Below, piece after piece: positions 37,128 through 46,392 of a DNA stretch of 64,000 bases. Each line of letters starts with the position of its first letter. The first letter of the stretch is position 1. Source of the stretch: Nocardia testacea NBRC 100365 (GTDB taxonomy: Bacteria; Actinomycetota; Actinomycetes; Mycobacteriales; Mycobacteriaceae); contig NZ_BAGJ01000135.1 of NCBI RefSeq assembly GCF_000308775.1, positions 1 to 64,000 of the forward strand, read 5' to 3'. Position numbers and translations under genes: made by a program. The notes under the pieces were generated by a model, which was not told where the DNA came from, did not search any database, and saw only the letters and a list, made by a program, of their open reading frames with translations.

Positions 37128-37277
37128 ACGCGCGATGCTAAGAGTCGGCGCATATCGCGGGCGTATCGAAATCCTCTCAGCTGTACGGAGACCTCGGCGA
37201 TTCCGTAGTAGCCGGCCCGGACCGTCCAGCGGACCGCGAACCTATGGTCCGACGCCGGCATGCGGTCGGGTGTTCCC

Positions 37278-37625
37278 ATGGCATCTCGACCGAACAGCTT
37301 GTACGCCACCGCGGCCGGTGTGGAATACCACTGTCACGACATGGGTGCCGGCTCACCCACACTCTTCCTGCACGGCGGCGGTCCCGGCTGCACCGCCTGG
37401 TCGGATTTCGGACCGGTCGCGGAACTGTTCGCCGGAGACCGCCGGGCGCTGCTCGTAGACCCGCTGCAGTACGGCAAATCGGATGAATCCACGATCACAC
37501 GCGAGAAGATGGTGCCGCGCGGCCATCTCTACGTCATGGACCGGGCCTCGCACCACCTGCAGGAAGAACGCCCGTACGACTACTGCAGCGTGGTGACCGG
37601 TTTCCTGAATCAGCAACATCCGTGA
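37278..37625 (+). pseudogene. Alpha/beta hydrolase with central deletion
   Basis: 115 codons from the ATG at 37278. The first 70 residues match the N-terminal part of meta-cleavage-type hydrolases (GVEYHCHDMGAG, LFLHGGGPGCTAWSDFGPVA, DPLQYGKSDES). The frame then jumps to a typical C-terminal end (HLYVMDRASHHLQEERPYDY, then VVTGFL) with the final His region. About 150 residues including the GxSxG nucleophile and acid are missing, so it cannot be an active hydrolase. The frame is intact and its stop overlaps the MFS start, which may have preserved it as a translational leader. Confidence 0.8.
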
Positions 37626-38875
37626 CAGCGGCCGAAATCAGCGCGCCGGCGCCTGCCCGTCACAATCGATTCCGGCTCGTCCTGACCCTCGGCGCCCTCA
37701 CCGCACTGGGCCCGTTCACGGTCGATATGTATCTGCCCGCGCTGCCGGTGATCGCCGCCGATCTGGGTACCACCGACGCCACGATCCAGCTCACCCTCAC
37801 CGCGACGCTGATCGGGCTCGCATCGGGCCAGCTCGTCATCGGACCGTTGTCGGATGTGTACGGGCGGCGGCGACCGTTGATCGCGGGATCGGCGATCCAC
37901 GTCGCGGCCTCGGTGGCGTGTTACTTCGCGCCGTCGGTCGCGGTACTCGCCGGTCTCCGCTCCCTCCAGGGTAGCGGCGCCGCGGCCGCCGCGGTCATCG
38001 CCATGGCGGTGGTCCGCGACCTGTTCACCGGCCGGGTGGCGGCGGTCGTACTGTCGCGGCTGATGCTGGTCATGGGGGTCGCGCCGGTGCTGGCTCCCTC
38101 GATCGGCGGCCTGCTGATCTCCGTGACGTCCTGGCATGGCGTGTTTCTCGCCCTCGCCGGTCTCGGTGTGGTGATGGTCGCGCTCGGTTGCTGGGCCCTG
38201 CCGGAGACCCTGCCGCCGGCCGCGCGGGCCTGCCGCGGAACCGCTTCGGTGTTCCGGCGCTACGGCTTCCTCGCCCGAGACCGCGCATTCGTCCTGCTGG
38301 TTCTGGTCTGCGGGCTGGTCAGGGCGGTGCTGTGGGCTTATATCGCCGGGTCGGCATTCGTCCTCCAGCACCAGTTCGGGTTGAGCCCGCAACTCTACGG
38401 TTTCGCCTTCGCGGTCGGTGCCGTGGCATTGATCGGCGCATCGCAGCTGAATGTGCTGTTGCTCGGCCGCTGGACTCCTGATCGCATCTGCCTGGTATCG
38501 CTGGCGATGAGCGTGGTGACCGGCGTCGGGTTCGTCATTGTGTCCGCGACGGAAACCGGGGGCCTGGTGGGTTTCGCCGTCCCGCTGATGGTGTTGCTGG
38601 GTGCCACTGGACTCACCATGCCGAACTCGGTGACCTCGGCGATGTCCCGGCACGGCGCGACGGCCGGGTCCGCTGCCGCGGTAATCGGCTTCACTCAGTT
38701 CGGCGCTGCCGCGATCGCCCCGCCCGCGGTCGGCCTACTGGGAAACTCGGCTCGTGGGATCGCGATCGTCATGACCACCGCCGCGGCCCTGGCCCTTGCC
38801 GGATTCCTCGCTGCGCGTGGGGGTGCAACCCGGCACAGCCGCCGAAGCGTCGAATCGGAAACCCACCCACGATGA
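37622..38875 (+). CDS. Bcr/CflA-type MFS drug exporter
   Basis: 417 aa from a GTG that overlaps the preceding stop by 4 nt. Twelve hydrophobic segments are visible. Diagnostic pieces are FTVDMYLPALPVIAADLGTT in TM1 and IGPLSDVYGRRRPLI in the loop 2-3 motif A. The length is usual for the family. Proton-driven export of antibiotics or metabolites is the family role; the substrate is not predictable. Divergence from the two-component pair suggests possible control by it. Confidence 0.9.
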   Translation: MTAAEISAPAPARHNRFRLVLTLGALTALGPFTVDMYLPALPVIAADLGTTDATIQLTLTATLIGLASGQLVIGPLSDVYGRRRPLIAGSAIHVAASVACYFAPSVAVLAGLRSLQGSGAAAAAVIAMAVVRDLFTGRVAAVVLSRLMLVMGVAPVLAPSIGGLLISVTSWHGVFLALAGLGVVMVALGCWALPETLPPAARACRGTASVFRRYGFLARDRAFVLLVLVCGLVRAVLWAYIAGSAFVLQHQFGLSPQLYGFAFAVGAVALIGASQLNVLLLGRWTPDRICLVSLAMSVVTGVGFVIVSATETGGLVGFAVPLMVLLGATGLTMPNSVTSAMSRHGATAGSAAAVIGFTQFGAAAIAPPAVGLLGNSARGIAIVMTTAAALALAGFLAARGGATRHSRRSVESETHPR

Positions 38876-39078
38876 CCGCGCGTTTTCCGGTTACCCATGG
38901 TTTGTGTCTCCTGCCGAGTGATCGAACCTGCGACAGCACCTCTGGCGGCAATTTCGCACAGCAACGCATACACCGGAGGAATCTTGCGGACCCTGGGCCG
39001 ACGGGCGGTGTCTTGTCGCTCTTCAGTCACCGAGCCGTCTGCCGAGCGTGCGGACAGAGCCTTTGCCGGGCCGTGCCG

Positions 39079-40377
39079 TCAGGATGTTCCGAATAGGACC
39101 GGGGCATTGCCGAATGTGCCGGCCTGACGCTTCAAGACGTGTCGGAGTGCCGCGGCCGTCGCCTCGATGTCGGCGGTGGTGTGCGATGTGCTGAGGAAGA
39201 TTTTGCCGGAGGGCATGAACAGGAAACCCTGCCGCAGCATCCCTTCCATGATCGTTGTCCAGAGCCCGCCGGTGCCGTGGAGGCCGGTGGTCCCGCCCGC
39301 GGGGACGTATTGGAGGAGCGAGCCGACGCGGTTGAAGCCACCGCTGCCGGGAACCGAACCGAGAACAGCGCCGAGGATGGAGTCGAACTCGGCGGAGATC
39401 GTCTCGAGTACCTCGTAGACATCGGAGTCGGCCAGTACCCGCATCGTCGCCTCGACGGCGGCGAGCGCGATGGGGTTGGCGTTGAAGGTTCCGGCGTGGG
39501 TGACGCCGTTGGTCACCTGGTCGACCAGTTCCGCTCGGCCGACGACGGCGCTCTGGGTGAATCCTCCGGCCATCGCCTTTCCGTAGACGGACAGGTCGGG
39601 GAGCACACCGTATTTCTCGGCGGCGCCGCCACGTGCGATCCGGAACCCGGCGATCACCTCGTCGAAAACGAGGACGACGCCGTGGCGGTCACACAGATTT
39701 CGCAATGTGGACAGGAACTCCGGCGCGGGCGCCTCGACACCGGCGTTGCTCATCACCGGGTCGACGAGCACCGCCGCGATGTCACGTTCGCCGGCCTCGC
39801 TCAGGAGACGCTCGGCCAGAGGTACGTCGTTGAAGCGCGCCACGACCAGATCGTCCAAAACACTGGGCGACTGCCCTTTGCTGCCCGGGCGCGCGGGTCG
39901 GTCGCTGTCGTCCTCGGACATCCCGGCGTACACGGTGTCGTGCCAGCCGTGATAGCTCTTGGCGAACTTGAGGACGCGGCGCCGCCCGGTCGCGGCTCGG
40001 GCGAGCCGCAGCGCGACCTGCACCGCTTCGGTACCGGTGTTACTCCACAGCAGCCGCTCGCCGTGCGGCACGGCGTCGAGAACCGCTTCCGCGGCGAGGT
40101 ATTCGAGGGCGTGGCCCGTGCCGACGACCTGCATCTTCGTCGCGGACTCGGATACAGCGGACAGAATGCGCGGGTCGCTGTGTCCGAGCACGAGCGGGCC
40201 CCAGGCCATCACGTAGTCGACGTAGCGGTCGCCGTCCAGGTCCCAGAGGTGCGCGCCCCGCGCTTCTCGCACGAAGAGCGGATGGGGACGCATCGCGGCG
40301 CGCAGGCCGGACCCCACCCCGCCGCCGACGCTGCGGCGGGCTCGTTCGAATGCGGTCCGTGACGATTCCAGGGCCAT
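39079..40377 (-). CDS. Class III PLP aminotransferase, glutamate-1-semialdehyde-aminomutase-like
   Basis: 432 aa. Fold-type I features: NTGTEAVQVALRLARAATGR, VLVFDEVIAGFR with Asp239, and VYGKAMAGGF with the PLP Lys267. HemL-like sequence, but its place at the end of a catabolic operon (monooxygenase, esterase, membrane protein, then this gene after 55 bp) argues for amine or amino-acid transamination rather than haem synthesis. Possibly converts a carbonyl made by the cluster to an amine or the reverse. Substrate unknown. Confidence 0.85.
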   Translation of the reverse strand: MALESSRTAFERARRSVGGGVGSGLRAAMRPHPLFVREARGAHLWDLDGDRYVDYVMAWGPLVLGHSDPRILSAVSESATKMQVVGTGHALEYLAAEAVLDAVPHGERLLWSNTGTEAVQVALRLARAATGRRRVLKFAKSYHGWHDTVYAGMSEDDSDRPARPGSKGQSPSVLDDLVVARFNDVPLAERLLSEAGERDIAAVLVDPVMSNAGVEAPAPEFLSTLRNLCDRHGVVLVFDEVIAGFRIARGGAAEKYGVLPDLSVYGKAMAGGFTQSAVVGRAELVDQVTNGVTHAGTFNANPIALAAVEATMRVLADSDVYEVLETISAEFDSILGAVLGSVPGSGGFNRVGSLLQYVPAGGTTGLHGTGGLWTTIMEGMLRQGFLFMPSGKIFLSTSHTTADIEATAAALRHVLKRQAGTFGNAPVLFGTS

Positions 40378-40432
40378 GGACGACCAGCGCCTTTCTTCAG
40401 AAGCCCGGCAGGCTTGGGGATTTCGTACTCGA

Positions 40433-41140
40433 TCACCGAGCGGAGGGCGATGCCGCTTCCGGAGCCGACGTGCGCGCGTCCGCCTGCGCGTTGAGCCGTT
40501 CGAGGGCGAGGTAGCCGCGCGAGAAGGTCACGATCATCAGTGCCCAGATCGTGAGCGAGATGATGTAGAACAGCGTGTGATCCGCGTCGTCACCGGGGAT
40601 CGGGAAGTAGTCGTAGACGACGGCCACGTAGGCGCCGAGCGCGGCGCCCAGCGCCACCCACGTCGCGTTGCCGCGGTCGCCCGCGCGCCACAGCTTCGGC
40701 ACCAGGTAGACGAACATGAACAGTGCGGCGGCGAGGTTCATCACGAGGTAGAAGATGGCCCAGTTCGGTTCCACCGGCCGGGGTTCGAGGGCACGGTTGA
40801 GGCCCACCGCGATACCGGCCGAGATGGCGAGGGCCTCCACCACCCAGGTCGGGCGGTATCGGTGGGTCACCGCCATCATGCCGAGGACGAGGATCACCGT
40901 CATACCGAACGACCGGGAGAAGGCGTCGAAGAAGACCATGACGTGGTAACTGAGGCTCTCGTGGTCCACGTTGATCGCGGCGAGGTACAGCACGTTCACG
41001 CCGGACACCGCCATCACGACCCATTCGAGACCGAGGAGGAAGTTACGGTAGCCGCGGAGCAACTTGATGCCGTAGTAGAAGCCGGCCCCGACCATCGCGA
41101 GGTCGGCGAGCAGGACGAGGATCATACGGATGGTGCTCAT
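40433..41140 (-). CDS. Polytopic membrane protein of the catabolic operon
   Basis: 235 aa, about six to seven hydrophobic helices (from MILVLLADLAMVGAGFYYGI to LTIWALMIVTFSRGYL), with a cytosolic Ala/Ser-rich tail. It overlaps the upstream esterase stop by ATGA, so it is co-translated. No transporter motif is recognised. It may be a permease, a membrane partner for the monooxygenase or a sensor. Function unknown. Confidence 0.85.
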   Translation of the reverse strand: MSTIRMILVLLADLAMVGAGFYYGIKLLRGYRNFLLGLEWVVMAVSGVNVLYLAAINVDHESLSYHVMVFFDAFSRSFGMTVILVLGMMAVTHRYRPTWVVEALAISAGIAVGLNRALEPRPVEPNWAIFYLVMNLAAALFMFVYLVPKLWRAGDRGNATWVALGAALGAYVAVVYDYFPIPGDDADHTLFYIISLTIWALMIVTFSRGYLALERLNAQADARTSAPEAASPSAR

Positions 41141-42213
41141 CGGGACTCCTCGAGTGCGGTGCGGATGACGCCGGTGACCCGATCGAGCGCGGCGCGGGCC
41201 GTGGGGCTGATGCGCGTCATCGAGATATAGCCGTGCACGAGGCCGCTCTCACGGAAGACGCGCACCGGGACGCCGGCCTCCTCGATTCGCGCGGCGTACG
41301 CGAGCGCCTCGTCCCGGAGAGGATCGAAACCGGCCACGGTGATCAGCGTCGGAGGCGCGCCCGACAGGTCCTCGGCGAGCATCGGCGAGACCCGCGGGTC
41401 GAGTGCGTCCATCCGGTCCGGCAGGTACCTGTCCGTCATCCAGTCGATCTGCTTGGCCGACAGTGCGGTGCTTCCGGCGAACTCCGTCCTCGAGGCGTAT
41501 TTCCCCACCGCGTCCACGACCGGGTACATGAGCACCTGCAGGAAGGGCCGGATCTCCTCGCCCGCCACAATATTGGCCAGCACGGCGCAGAGGTTGCCGC
41601 CGGCGCTGTCGCCGAACAGCACGATCCGCGCGGGGTCGATCCCCCACTGGGCGCAGTGCTCGACGGCGAACCGCCAGGCGGTGACCGCGTCGTCGACGGG
41701 CCCGGGGAACGGGGATTCCGGCGCCAGGCCGTACTCGACCGAGAGCACGTTGACACCCGCGCCGTCCGCGATCAGGCGAACGGGCACGTCGTAGTCCTGC
41801 CGGCTGCTCAGGACGAAACCTCCGCCGTGCAGGAACAGGACCAGGGCATTCGAGGACACCGTCGGCCGGTACAGGGTCGCACGCAGGCCGGACGGCATCA
41901 CGATCTCCGGCTCGACACGCACGCCCGCGGGCGCCTTGTCGGCGAACACCCGCGAGTCGTTCGCGACGATCGCGCGCGCCTCCTCCGGAGTGCCGTCGCT
42001 GAAGTCCGGGGCGCCTTCGGAGGCCGCGAGCAGCAGCGCGATCTCGGGCGCCATCACGTCACCGTCGGCGTTGACCACCCGCGGCGCGAAACGCCGGAGC
42101 AGACCGCCGGGGATGCTGCCGAGGGCGGTGAACGCGGCGCGTTGGAGCCGCTCGGCAACGCTGCGCGCGGCGGGCGCCTGGGTGGGTGCGGGAGCCTGGG
42201 CGATCACGGTCAT
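41137..42213 (-). CDS. HSL-family alpha/beta hydrolase (LipR-like esterase)
   Basis: 358 aa from the ATG at 42213, which overlaps the monooxygenase stop by ATGA. Oxyanion-hole motif LFLHGGGFVLSS, nucleophile elbow FGDSAGGNL, acid region GFDPLRDEA and terminal GLVHGYIS give the full catalytic set of the hormone-sensitive-lipase family. Coupling to a Baeyer-Villiger-type monooxygenase is a classic pairing: the esterase would hydrolyse the ester the monooxygenase makes from a ketone. M. tuberculosis has the similar pair mymA-lipR. Confidence 0.92.
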   Translation of the reverse strand: MTVIAQAPAPTQAPAARSVAERLQRAAFTALGSIPGGLLRRFAPRVVNADGDVMAPEIALLLAASEGAPDFSDGTPEEARAIVANDSRVFADKAPAGVRVEPEIVMPSGLRATLYRPTVSSNALVLFLHGGGFVLSSRQDYDVPVRLIADGAGVNVLSVEYGLAPESPFPGPVDDAVTAWRFAVEHCAQWGIDPARIVLFGDSAGGNLCAVLANIVAGEEIRPFLQVLMYPVVDAVGKYASRTEFAGSTALSAKQIDWMTDRYLPDRMDALDPRVSPMLAEDLSGAPPTLITVAGFDPLRDEALAYAARIEEAGVPVRVFRESGLVHGYISMTRISPTARAALDRVTGVIRTALEESR

Positions 42214-43742
42214 GAGAGTGCCGCTTCCGCGACGGTGCGGCCGCAGAGCTCGCGCCCGAGGCGCGAGCTGAACCGGAGGTTCTGATCGATCACGGAGCCG
42301 CGGTACATCTTGCGGTCGTCGAGAAAGACGTTCTCCATCTTCCAGGGCATGGCATCGCCCTGGCGCGGCAGATCGTTCTTGGCGCGCTGCATGTAGCCCG
42401 ACTCGAGGTCGAGCATGGAGCGGGTGCCGACGCCGGCGGGTGCGTGCGCGACGACGGTGTCGTAGCCGTGGGTGTCCATGTGGCGCAGCAGCTCGATGAT
42501 GCTCTTGCCGAGCAGTCCGATCTTGAGTGTCCAGGACGACTTGGTGTAGCCGATCGCGTTCATCCAGTTCGGCACGCCGGAGAGCATCATGCCGCGATAC
42601 ACCACGGAGTTGGGCAGGTCGACGGGGCGCCCGTCCACCGTCAGGTCGATACCGCCGAAGAGGCGCAGGTTCAGCCCGGTCGCGGTGACGATGACATCGG
42701 CGTCCAGGTGCTCGCCGGACGCGAGTTCGATCCCGGTGGCGGTGAACCGGCGAATGCGGTCGGTCACGACCGAGGCGCCGCCGTCGCGGATGGACTGGAA
42801 GAAGTCGCCGTCGGGTGCGAGGCAGAGGCGCTGTTCCCACGGGTTGTACGGCGGATTGAAATGCTTGTCGACGTCGAAGCCGGCGGGCAGTTCCTTGACG
42901 TTGACGCTGCGGATGAAGCGGCGGGAAGCGTTGGGGAACCGGGTAAGCAGTTCGACAATGGTCCAGTCGGTGAGGATGTTCTTCCACCGCGTGGCCAGGT
43001 AGCCGCCGCGCTCGCCCAGCAGGCGGGTGAGCTTGAGGCCGAGGGCGTCCACTCGCGGCAGGGTCAGGATGTAGGTGGGTGTGCGCTGCAGCATCGTGAC
43101 ATGCGCGGCCGCGCCGTCACCCTTCAGCATCGACGGGATCAGCGTGATCGCGGTGGCGCCGCTGCCGATCACGACGACCTTTTTCCCTGAATAGTCGTAG
43201 CCTTCGGGCCAGTGCTGGGGGTGGATGATGTCGCCGGTGAAGTCCTCGCGGCCCGGGAACTCCGGGGTGAAGCCCTTCTCGTAGTCGTAGTAGCCGGTGG
43301 CGCCGAACACCCAGCCTGCCTTGACGACCTCGCGGCGCACGGTGCCGTCGGCCTCCGTCACGTCGACGTTGAGCAGCCACTGGGCGTCATCGCTGGACCA
43401 TGCGGCCGAGACCACCTTGTGCCGGTAACGCATGCGATCGGCGAGGCCGTACTCCTCGACGGTCTCTTCGAGGTAGTCGAGGATCAGCGGTGCGTCGGCG
43501 ATCGCGTTGTCGTTTTTCCAGCTCTTGAACTCGTACGCGAAGGTGTGCAGGTCGGAGTCGGAGCGAATGCCGGGATACTTGAACAGGTCCCATGTGCCTC
43601 CGATGGAATCGCGACCTTCGAGGAGAGCCACCTTCTTGTTGGGGAACGCCTGGGTGATGTACGTCGCGGCGCCGATACCCGAGATCCCACCGCCGATGAT
43701 GACGACGTCGAAGTACTCCGGGCCGGGTGCTGTGTTGCTCAT
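42210..43742 (-). CDS. EthA/MymA-like flavin monooxygenase (Baeyer-Villiger type)
   Basis: 510 aa. FAD-binding IIGGGISGIGAATYI at 15-29, the fingerprint region DFTGDIIHPQHWPEGYDY and NADPH-binding VVVIGSGATAITLIPSM are close to EthA and MymA of mycobacteria. Predicted to insert oxygen into ketones or oxidise soft heteroatoms, using NADPH and O2. First gene of the leftward operon, sharing a 332-bp promoter region with the divergent alcohol dehydrogenase. Ketone substrate inferred from the adjacent esterase. Confidence 0.93.
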   Translation of the reverse strand: MSNTAPGPEYFDVVIIGGGISGIGAATYITQAFPNKKVALLEGRDSIGGTWDLFKYPGIRSDSDLHTFAYEFKSWKNDNAIADAPLILDYLEETVEEYGLADRMRYRHKVVSAAWSSDDAQWLLNVDVTEADGTVRREVVKAGWVFGATGYYDYEKGFTPEFPGREDFTGDIIHPQHWPEGYDYSGKKVVVIGSGATAITLIPSMLKGDGAAAHVTMLQRTPTYILTLPRVDALGLKLTRLLGERGGYLATRWKNILTDWTIVELLTRFPNASRRFIRSVNVKELPAGFDVDKHFNPPYNPWEQRLCLAPDGDFFQSIRDGGASVVTDRIRRFTATGIELASGEHLDADVIVTATGLNLRLFGGIDLTVDGRPVDLPNSVVYRGMMLSGVPNWMNAIGYTKSSWTLKIGLLGKSIIELLRHMDTHGYDTVVAHAPAGVGTRSMLDLESGYMQRAKNDLPRQGDAMPWKMENVFLDDRKMYRGSVIDQNLRFSSRLGRELCGRTVAEAALS

Positions 43743-44074
43743 CCTTCGCTTCCTTCCTGCGCCGAGCGCGTCCTGATGTATTCAGGCTGCCGGTCCGGAT
43801 GTGGCGCACACCACAGCGAATCTCAGCGTCTTGTGCGGGGCGGTGGTGGAAATCTCACCCCTCCCGGCTCGCACCGCGCAGCGACGTGTGCGCGGAGTGC
43901 AATCTGCACCGCTTCTCCGGGCAAATGGTTGGAACATGCTGTGGCCGATGCGCCCACCGAACCGTCACAGTGAGATCCACGCCACATCGTTTCAGCAGTC
44001 GAGCCGCCGACCGCCCTACGGAACGCTTTGTGTGCGGTTCCGCCGATCACATTGCCCAGCAAGGGAGTCGAGTC
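43743..44074. promoter_or_regulatory. Divergent promoter region of the catabolic cluster
   Basis: 332 bp between the two oppositely directed operons. It contains short dyads such as TGTGGCGCACACCACA at about 43799-43814, a candidate operator for the PucR regulator encoded in the rightward operon. No small gene is supported. Exact -35/-10 boxes are not evident in this GC-rich sequence. Confidence 0.45.
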
Positions 44075-45172
44075 ATGCGCGCCGCATTGTTCACCCACCA
44101 GGACGCGTCCGTCGAGATCGCGGACATCGAACTCGCAGCGCCCCGGCGCAACGAGGTCCGCGTCGAGATCGCGGCGGCGGGGGTGTGTCACTCGGAACTG
44201 CACCTCGTCCGAGGTGAGTGGGAGGTCCCCGCGCCCCTGGTGCCGGGTCACGAGGGCTCGGGTGTGATCACCGAAGTCGGTCCGGGTGTCACGCACCTCG
44301 CAGTGGGCGACCACGTCGTGCTGTCGTGGAACCCCTACTGCGGGGAGTGCCGCGCATGCCTCGCCGGACGGGAGACCCGCTGCCATCAGGTTGCGACGGT
44401 CATCAACGCGACCGGCAGCCTGCTCGACGGAACCAGCCGGCTCAGCCGTGGTGGGCAGCGCGTCAACCACTACCTCGGAGTGTCCTCATGGGCCGAGGAG
44501 GTCGTCGTCCCCGCGACCGGCGCGATCAAGGTCCGCGACGACGCGCCACTCGACGCCATCGCGCTGGTGGGGTGCGCCGCCGCCACCGGCGTCGGTGCTG
44601 TCGTCAACACGGCCGAGGTGACGGCCGGATCCACCGTCGCGGTGATCGGCTGCGGCGGAGTCGGACTCAACATCGTCGAGGGCGCCCGCCTGCAGGGTGC
44701 GGAGCGGATCGTCGCCGTCGATCTCTCCCCCGAACGAGCCGCGCTCGCGAAGACCTTCGGCGCCACTGACGCGATCGGTCTCGACGGTGCGGACGCGGTC
44801 GACGCGTTGCGCGACCTGATGCCCGACGGGGTGGACTTCGCCTTCGACGCGATCGGGCACGTGACCACCACCGAGGCCGCGATCCGCGCGCTCGGCCTGG
44901 GCGGTGCGGCGGTGGTCGTCGGACTCCCGGCCGCGGGCGCCACGGCCTCCTTCGAGCCGCTCGCGCTCGCCGAGATGGACGCGCGGATCCTCGGTTCCAA
45001 CTACGGCAGCATCCGGCCGCAGTTCGACATCCCGAAGCTCGTCGACCTGTACATGACCGGTGAACTCCTCCTCGACGAGCTGATCACCGCCCGCAGGCCG
45101 CTCGACGAGGCGGCGCAGGCCCTGTCCGATCTCGCCGGCGGTGCCCAGCTGCGCCAGCTGCTGATCCCCTGA
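44075..45172 (+). CDS. Zn-dependent alcohol dehydrogenase (AdhD-like)
   Basis: 365 aa from the ATG at 44075, preceded by AAGGGAG. Catalytic zinc ligands: Cys38 in GVCHSELH, His59-Glu60 in GHEGSG and Cys167. Structural zinc: Cys89, Cys92, Cys95 and Cys103 in NPYCGECRACLAGRETRC. NAD site VIGCGGVGLNI near 190-200. A class III-like MDR. Probably oxidises the alcohol released by the esterase to an aldehyde or ketone. The mymA operon of M. tuberculosis also carries such an enzyme. Confidence 0.93.
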   Translation: MRAALFTHQDASVEIADIELAAPRRNEVRVEIAAAGVCHSELHLVRGEWEVPAPLVPGHEGSGVITEVGPGVTHLAVGDHVVLSWNPYCGECRACLAGRETRCHQVATVINATGSLLDGTSRLSRGGQRVNHYLGVSSWAEEVVVPATGAIKVRDDAPLDAIALVGCAAATGVGAVVNTAEVTAGSTVAVIGCGGVGLNIVEGARLQGAERIVAVDLSPERAALAKTFGATDAIGLDGADAVDALRDLMPDGVDFAFDAIGHVTTTEAAIRALGLGGAAVVVGLPAAGATASFEPLALAEMDARILGSNYGSIRPQFDIPKLVDLYMTGELLLDELITARRPLDEAAQALSDLAGGAQLRQLLIP

Positions 45173-45354
45173 CCGCGGCAGCGCGGCGGGCCATCCCATG
45201 AAGGACGACATGACCATCAGGACCGACGAATCATCGTCCTGCTCGTCGGCTCCCTCGCCCTCGGACCCGTGATGAGACGACTCCGACCGACGGCGGGAAC
45301 GCAGGAGTAGCCGCCGTCGACCCCGGCAACCATTCTCACTGAAGGACAAAGCCT

Positions 45355-46392
45355 TTGACTCACACGATCGTCATGGTCGGCCTCGGCGCCACCGGGCTCG
45401 CCATGGCCGCATCCCTGCTGCGGCGCACCGACGTGCAGATCGTCGGCGCGGCCGACCGGAACCCCGCCGTCGTCGGCGCCGACCTCGGTACCCTCGCCGG
45501 CCTCGGCGCGAGCGGGGTCACCGTCATCGACGAACCCTCCCGTCTTCCCGCGGCCGACCTGGCCATCGTGGCCACGACCTCGGACCTGGGCGTGGTCGTG
45601 GACACCCTCGTGCCGTTGCTCGAACGGTCGTACAACGTGATGAGCATCTGTGAAGAATTGTCCTACCCGTGGTCCAGCCACCCGGATATCGCGCGCCGCC
45701 TGGACGAGACGGCGAAGGCCAACGACGTCACCGTCCTCGGTACGGGCGCCAACCCCGGCGTCCTGATGGACACACTCCCGCTCCTGCTGACGACACTGAC
45801 CCAGCGCGTCGAGCGGATCGTCATCCGCCGCCGAACGAATATGTCGCGCTACGGCGCGATCCTGTCCAAGTTCGGCCTCGGGCTCACGCCGGCGCGGTTC
45901 GACGGTGCGCAGGCGTCCGGAGCGGTCGTCGGCCATTACGGCTTCGAGCAGGCCATCAGCGCGCTCGCCACCGGTCTCGGGTGGTCGCTCGACGCGATCG
46001 TCGTCGAACGGGTCTCCCCCAGCAGAGTCAGCGACACCGTCCGGACCGGAGACCACGTCGTCATTCAGCCGGGTGAGATCGCCGCCGTCACCCACGCCGC
46101 GCGCGGCACGGTGGGCGGTCGAACGGTGATCGACCTCGAGATCATGTTCGGCTTCTTCGACGGCAGCGACCCGGTGAGCGCGGGCGACGACTACCGCATC
46201 GAGGGGGCGGACCAGGTGATCGAGCTGTCCTCACCCGTCGGGTTCGAGTCGTTCGTGAGCACGATCGCGGCAGCGGTGAACGTCGCGACCGCGGTCGTCC
46301 ACGCTCCCCGCGGATTCCTCTCCATGGGCGATCTCCCGGTCGCGCGGATCGCGTCGAAGGGCACCCACCTGGCCGAGGCGGGGCCGCTGTGA
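45355..46392 (+). CDS. Amine-dehydrogenase-like / 2,4-diaminopentanoate-dehydrogenase-like oxidoreductase
   Basis: 345 aa from a TTG start; upstream AGGACAAAG serves as ribosome site. The N-terminal DapB-type Rossmann motif is VMVGLGATGLAMAASLL. SICEELSYPW carries the glutamate that in 2,4-diaminopentanoate dehydrogenases and native amine dehydrogenases binds ammonia; TGANPGVLMDTLP follows. Predicted to interconvert an amine and its ketone or aldehyde with NAD(P). Overlaps the acyl-CoA synthetase by 4 nt. Family placement is firm; the amine role is inferred from motif and neighbours. Confidence 0.75.
   Translation: MTHTIVMVGLGATGLAMAASLLRRTDVQIVGAADRNPAVVGADLGTLAGLGASGVTVIDEPSRLPAADLAIVATTSDLGVVVDTLVPLLERSYNVMSICEELSYPWSSHPDIARRLDETAKANDVTVLGTGANPGVLMDTLPLLLTTLTQRVERIVIRRRTNMSRYGAILSKFGLGLTPARFDGAQASGAVVGHYGFEQAISALATGLGWSLDAIVVERVSPSRVSDTVRTGDHVVIQPGEIAAVTHAARGTVGGRTVIDLEIMFGFFDGSDPVSAGDDYRIEGADQVIELSSPVGFESFVSTIAAAVNVATAVVHAPRGFLSMGDLPVARIASKGTHLAEAGPL

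Noticed and set aside
39079..40377. Assignment as hemL (haem biosynthesis)
   Set aside because: PLP motifs fit the superfamily, but the catabolic operon context makes a biosynthetic hemL unlikely.
41137..42987. A 616-codon version of the esterase gene
   Set aside because: The extra N-terminal part overlaps the monooxygenase antisense to nothing and reads as Arg-rich shadow protein. The ATGA overlap at 42210-42213 gives the natural start.
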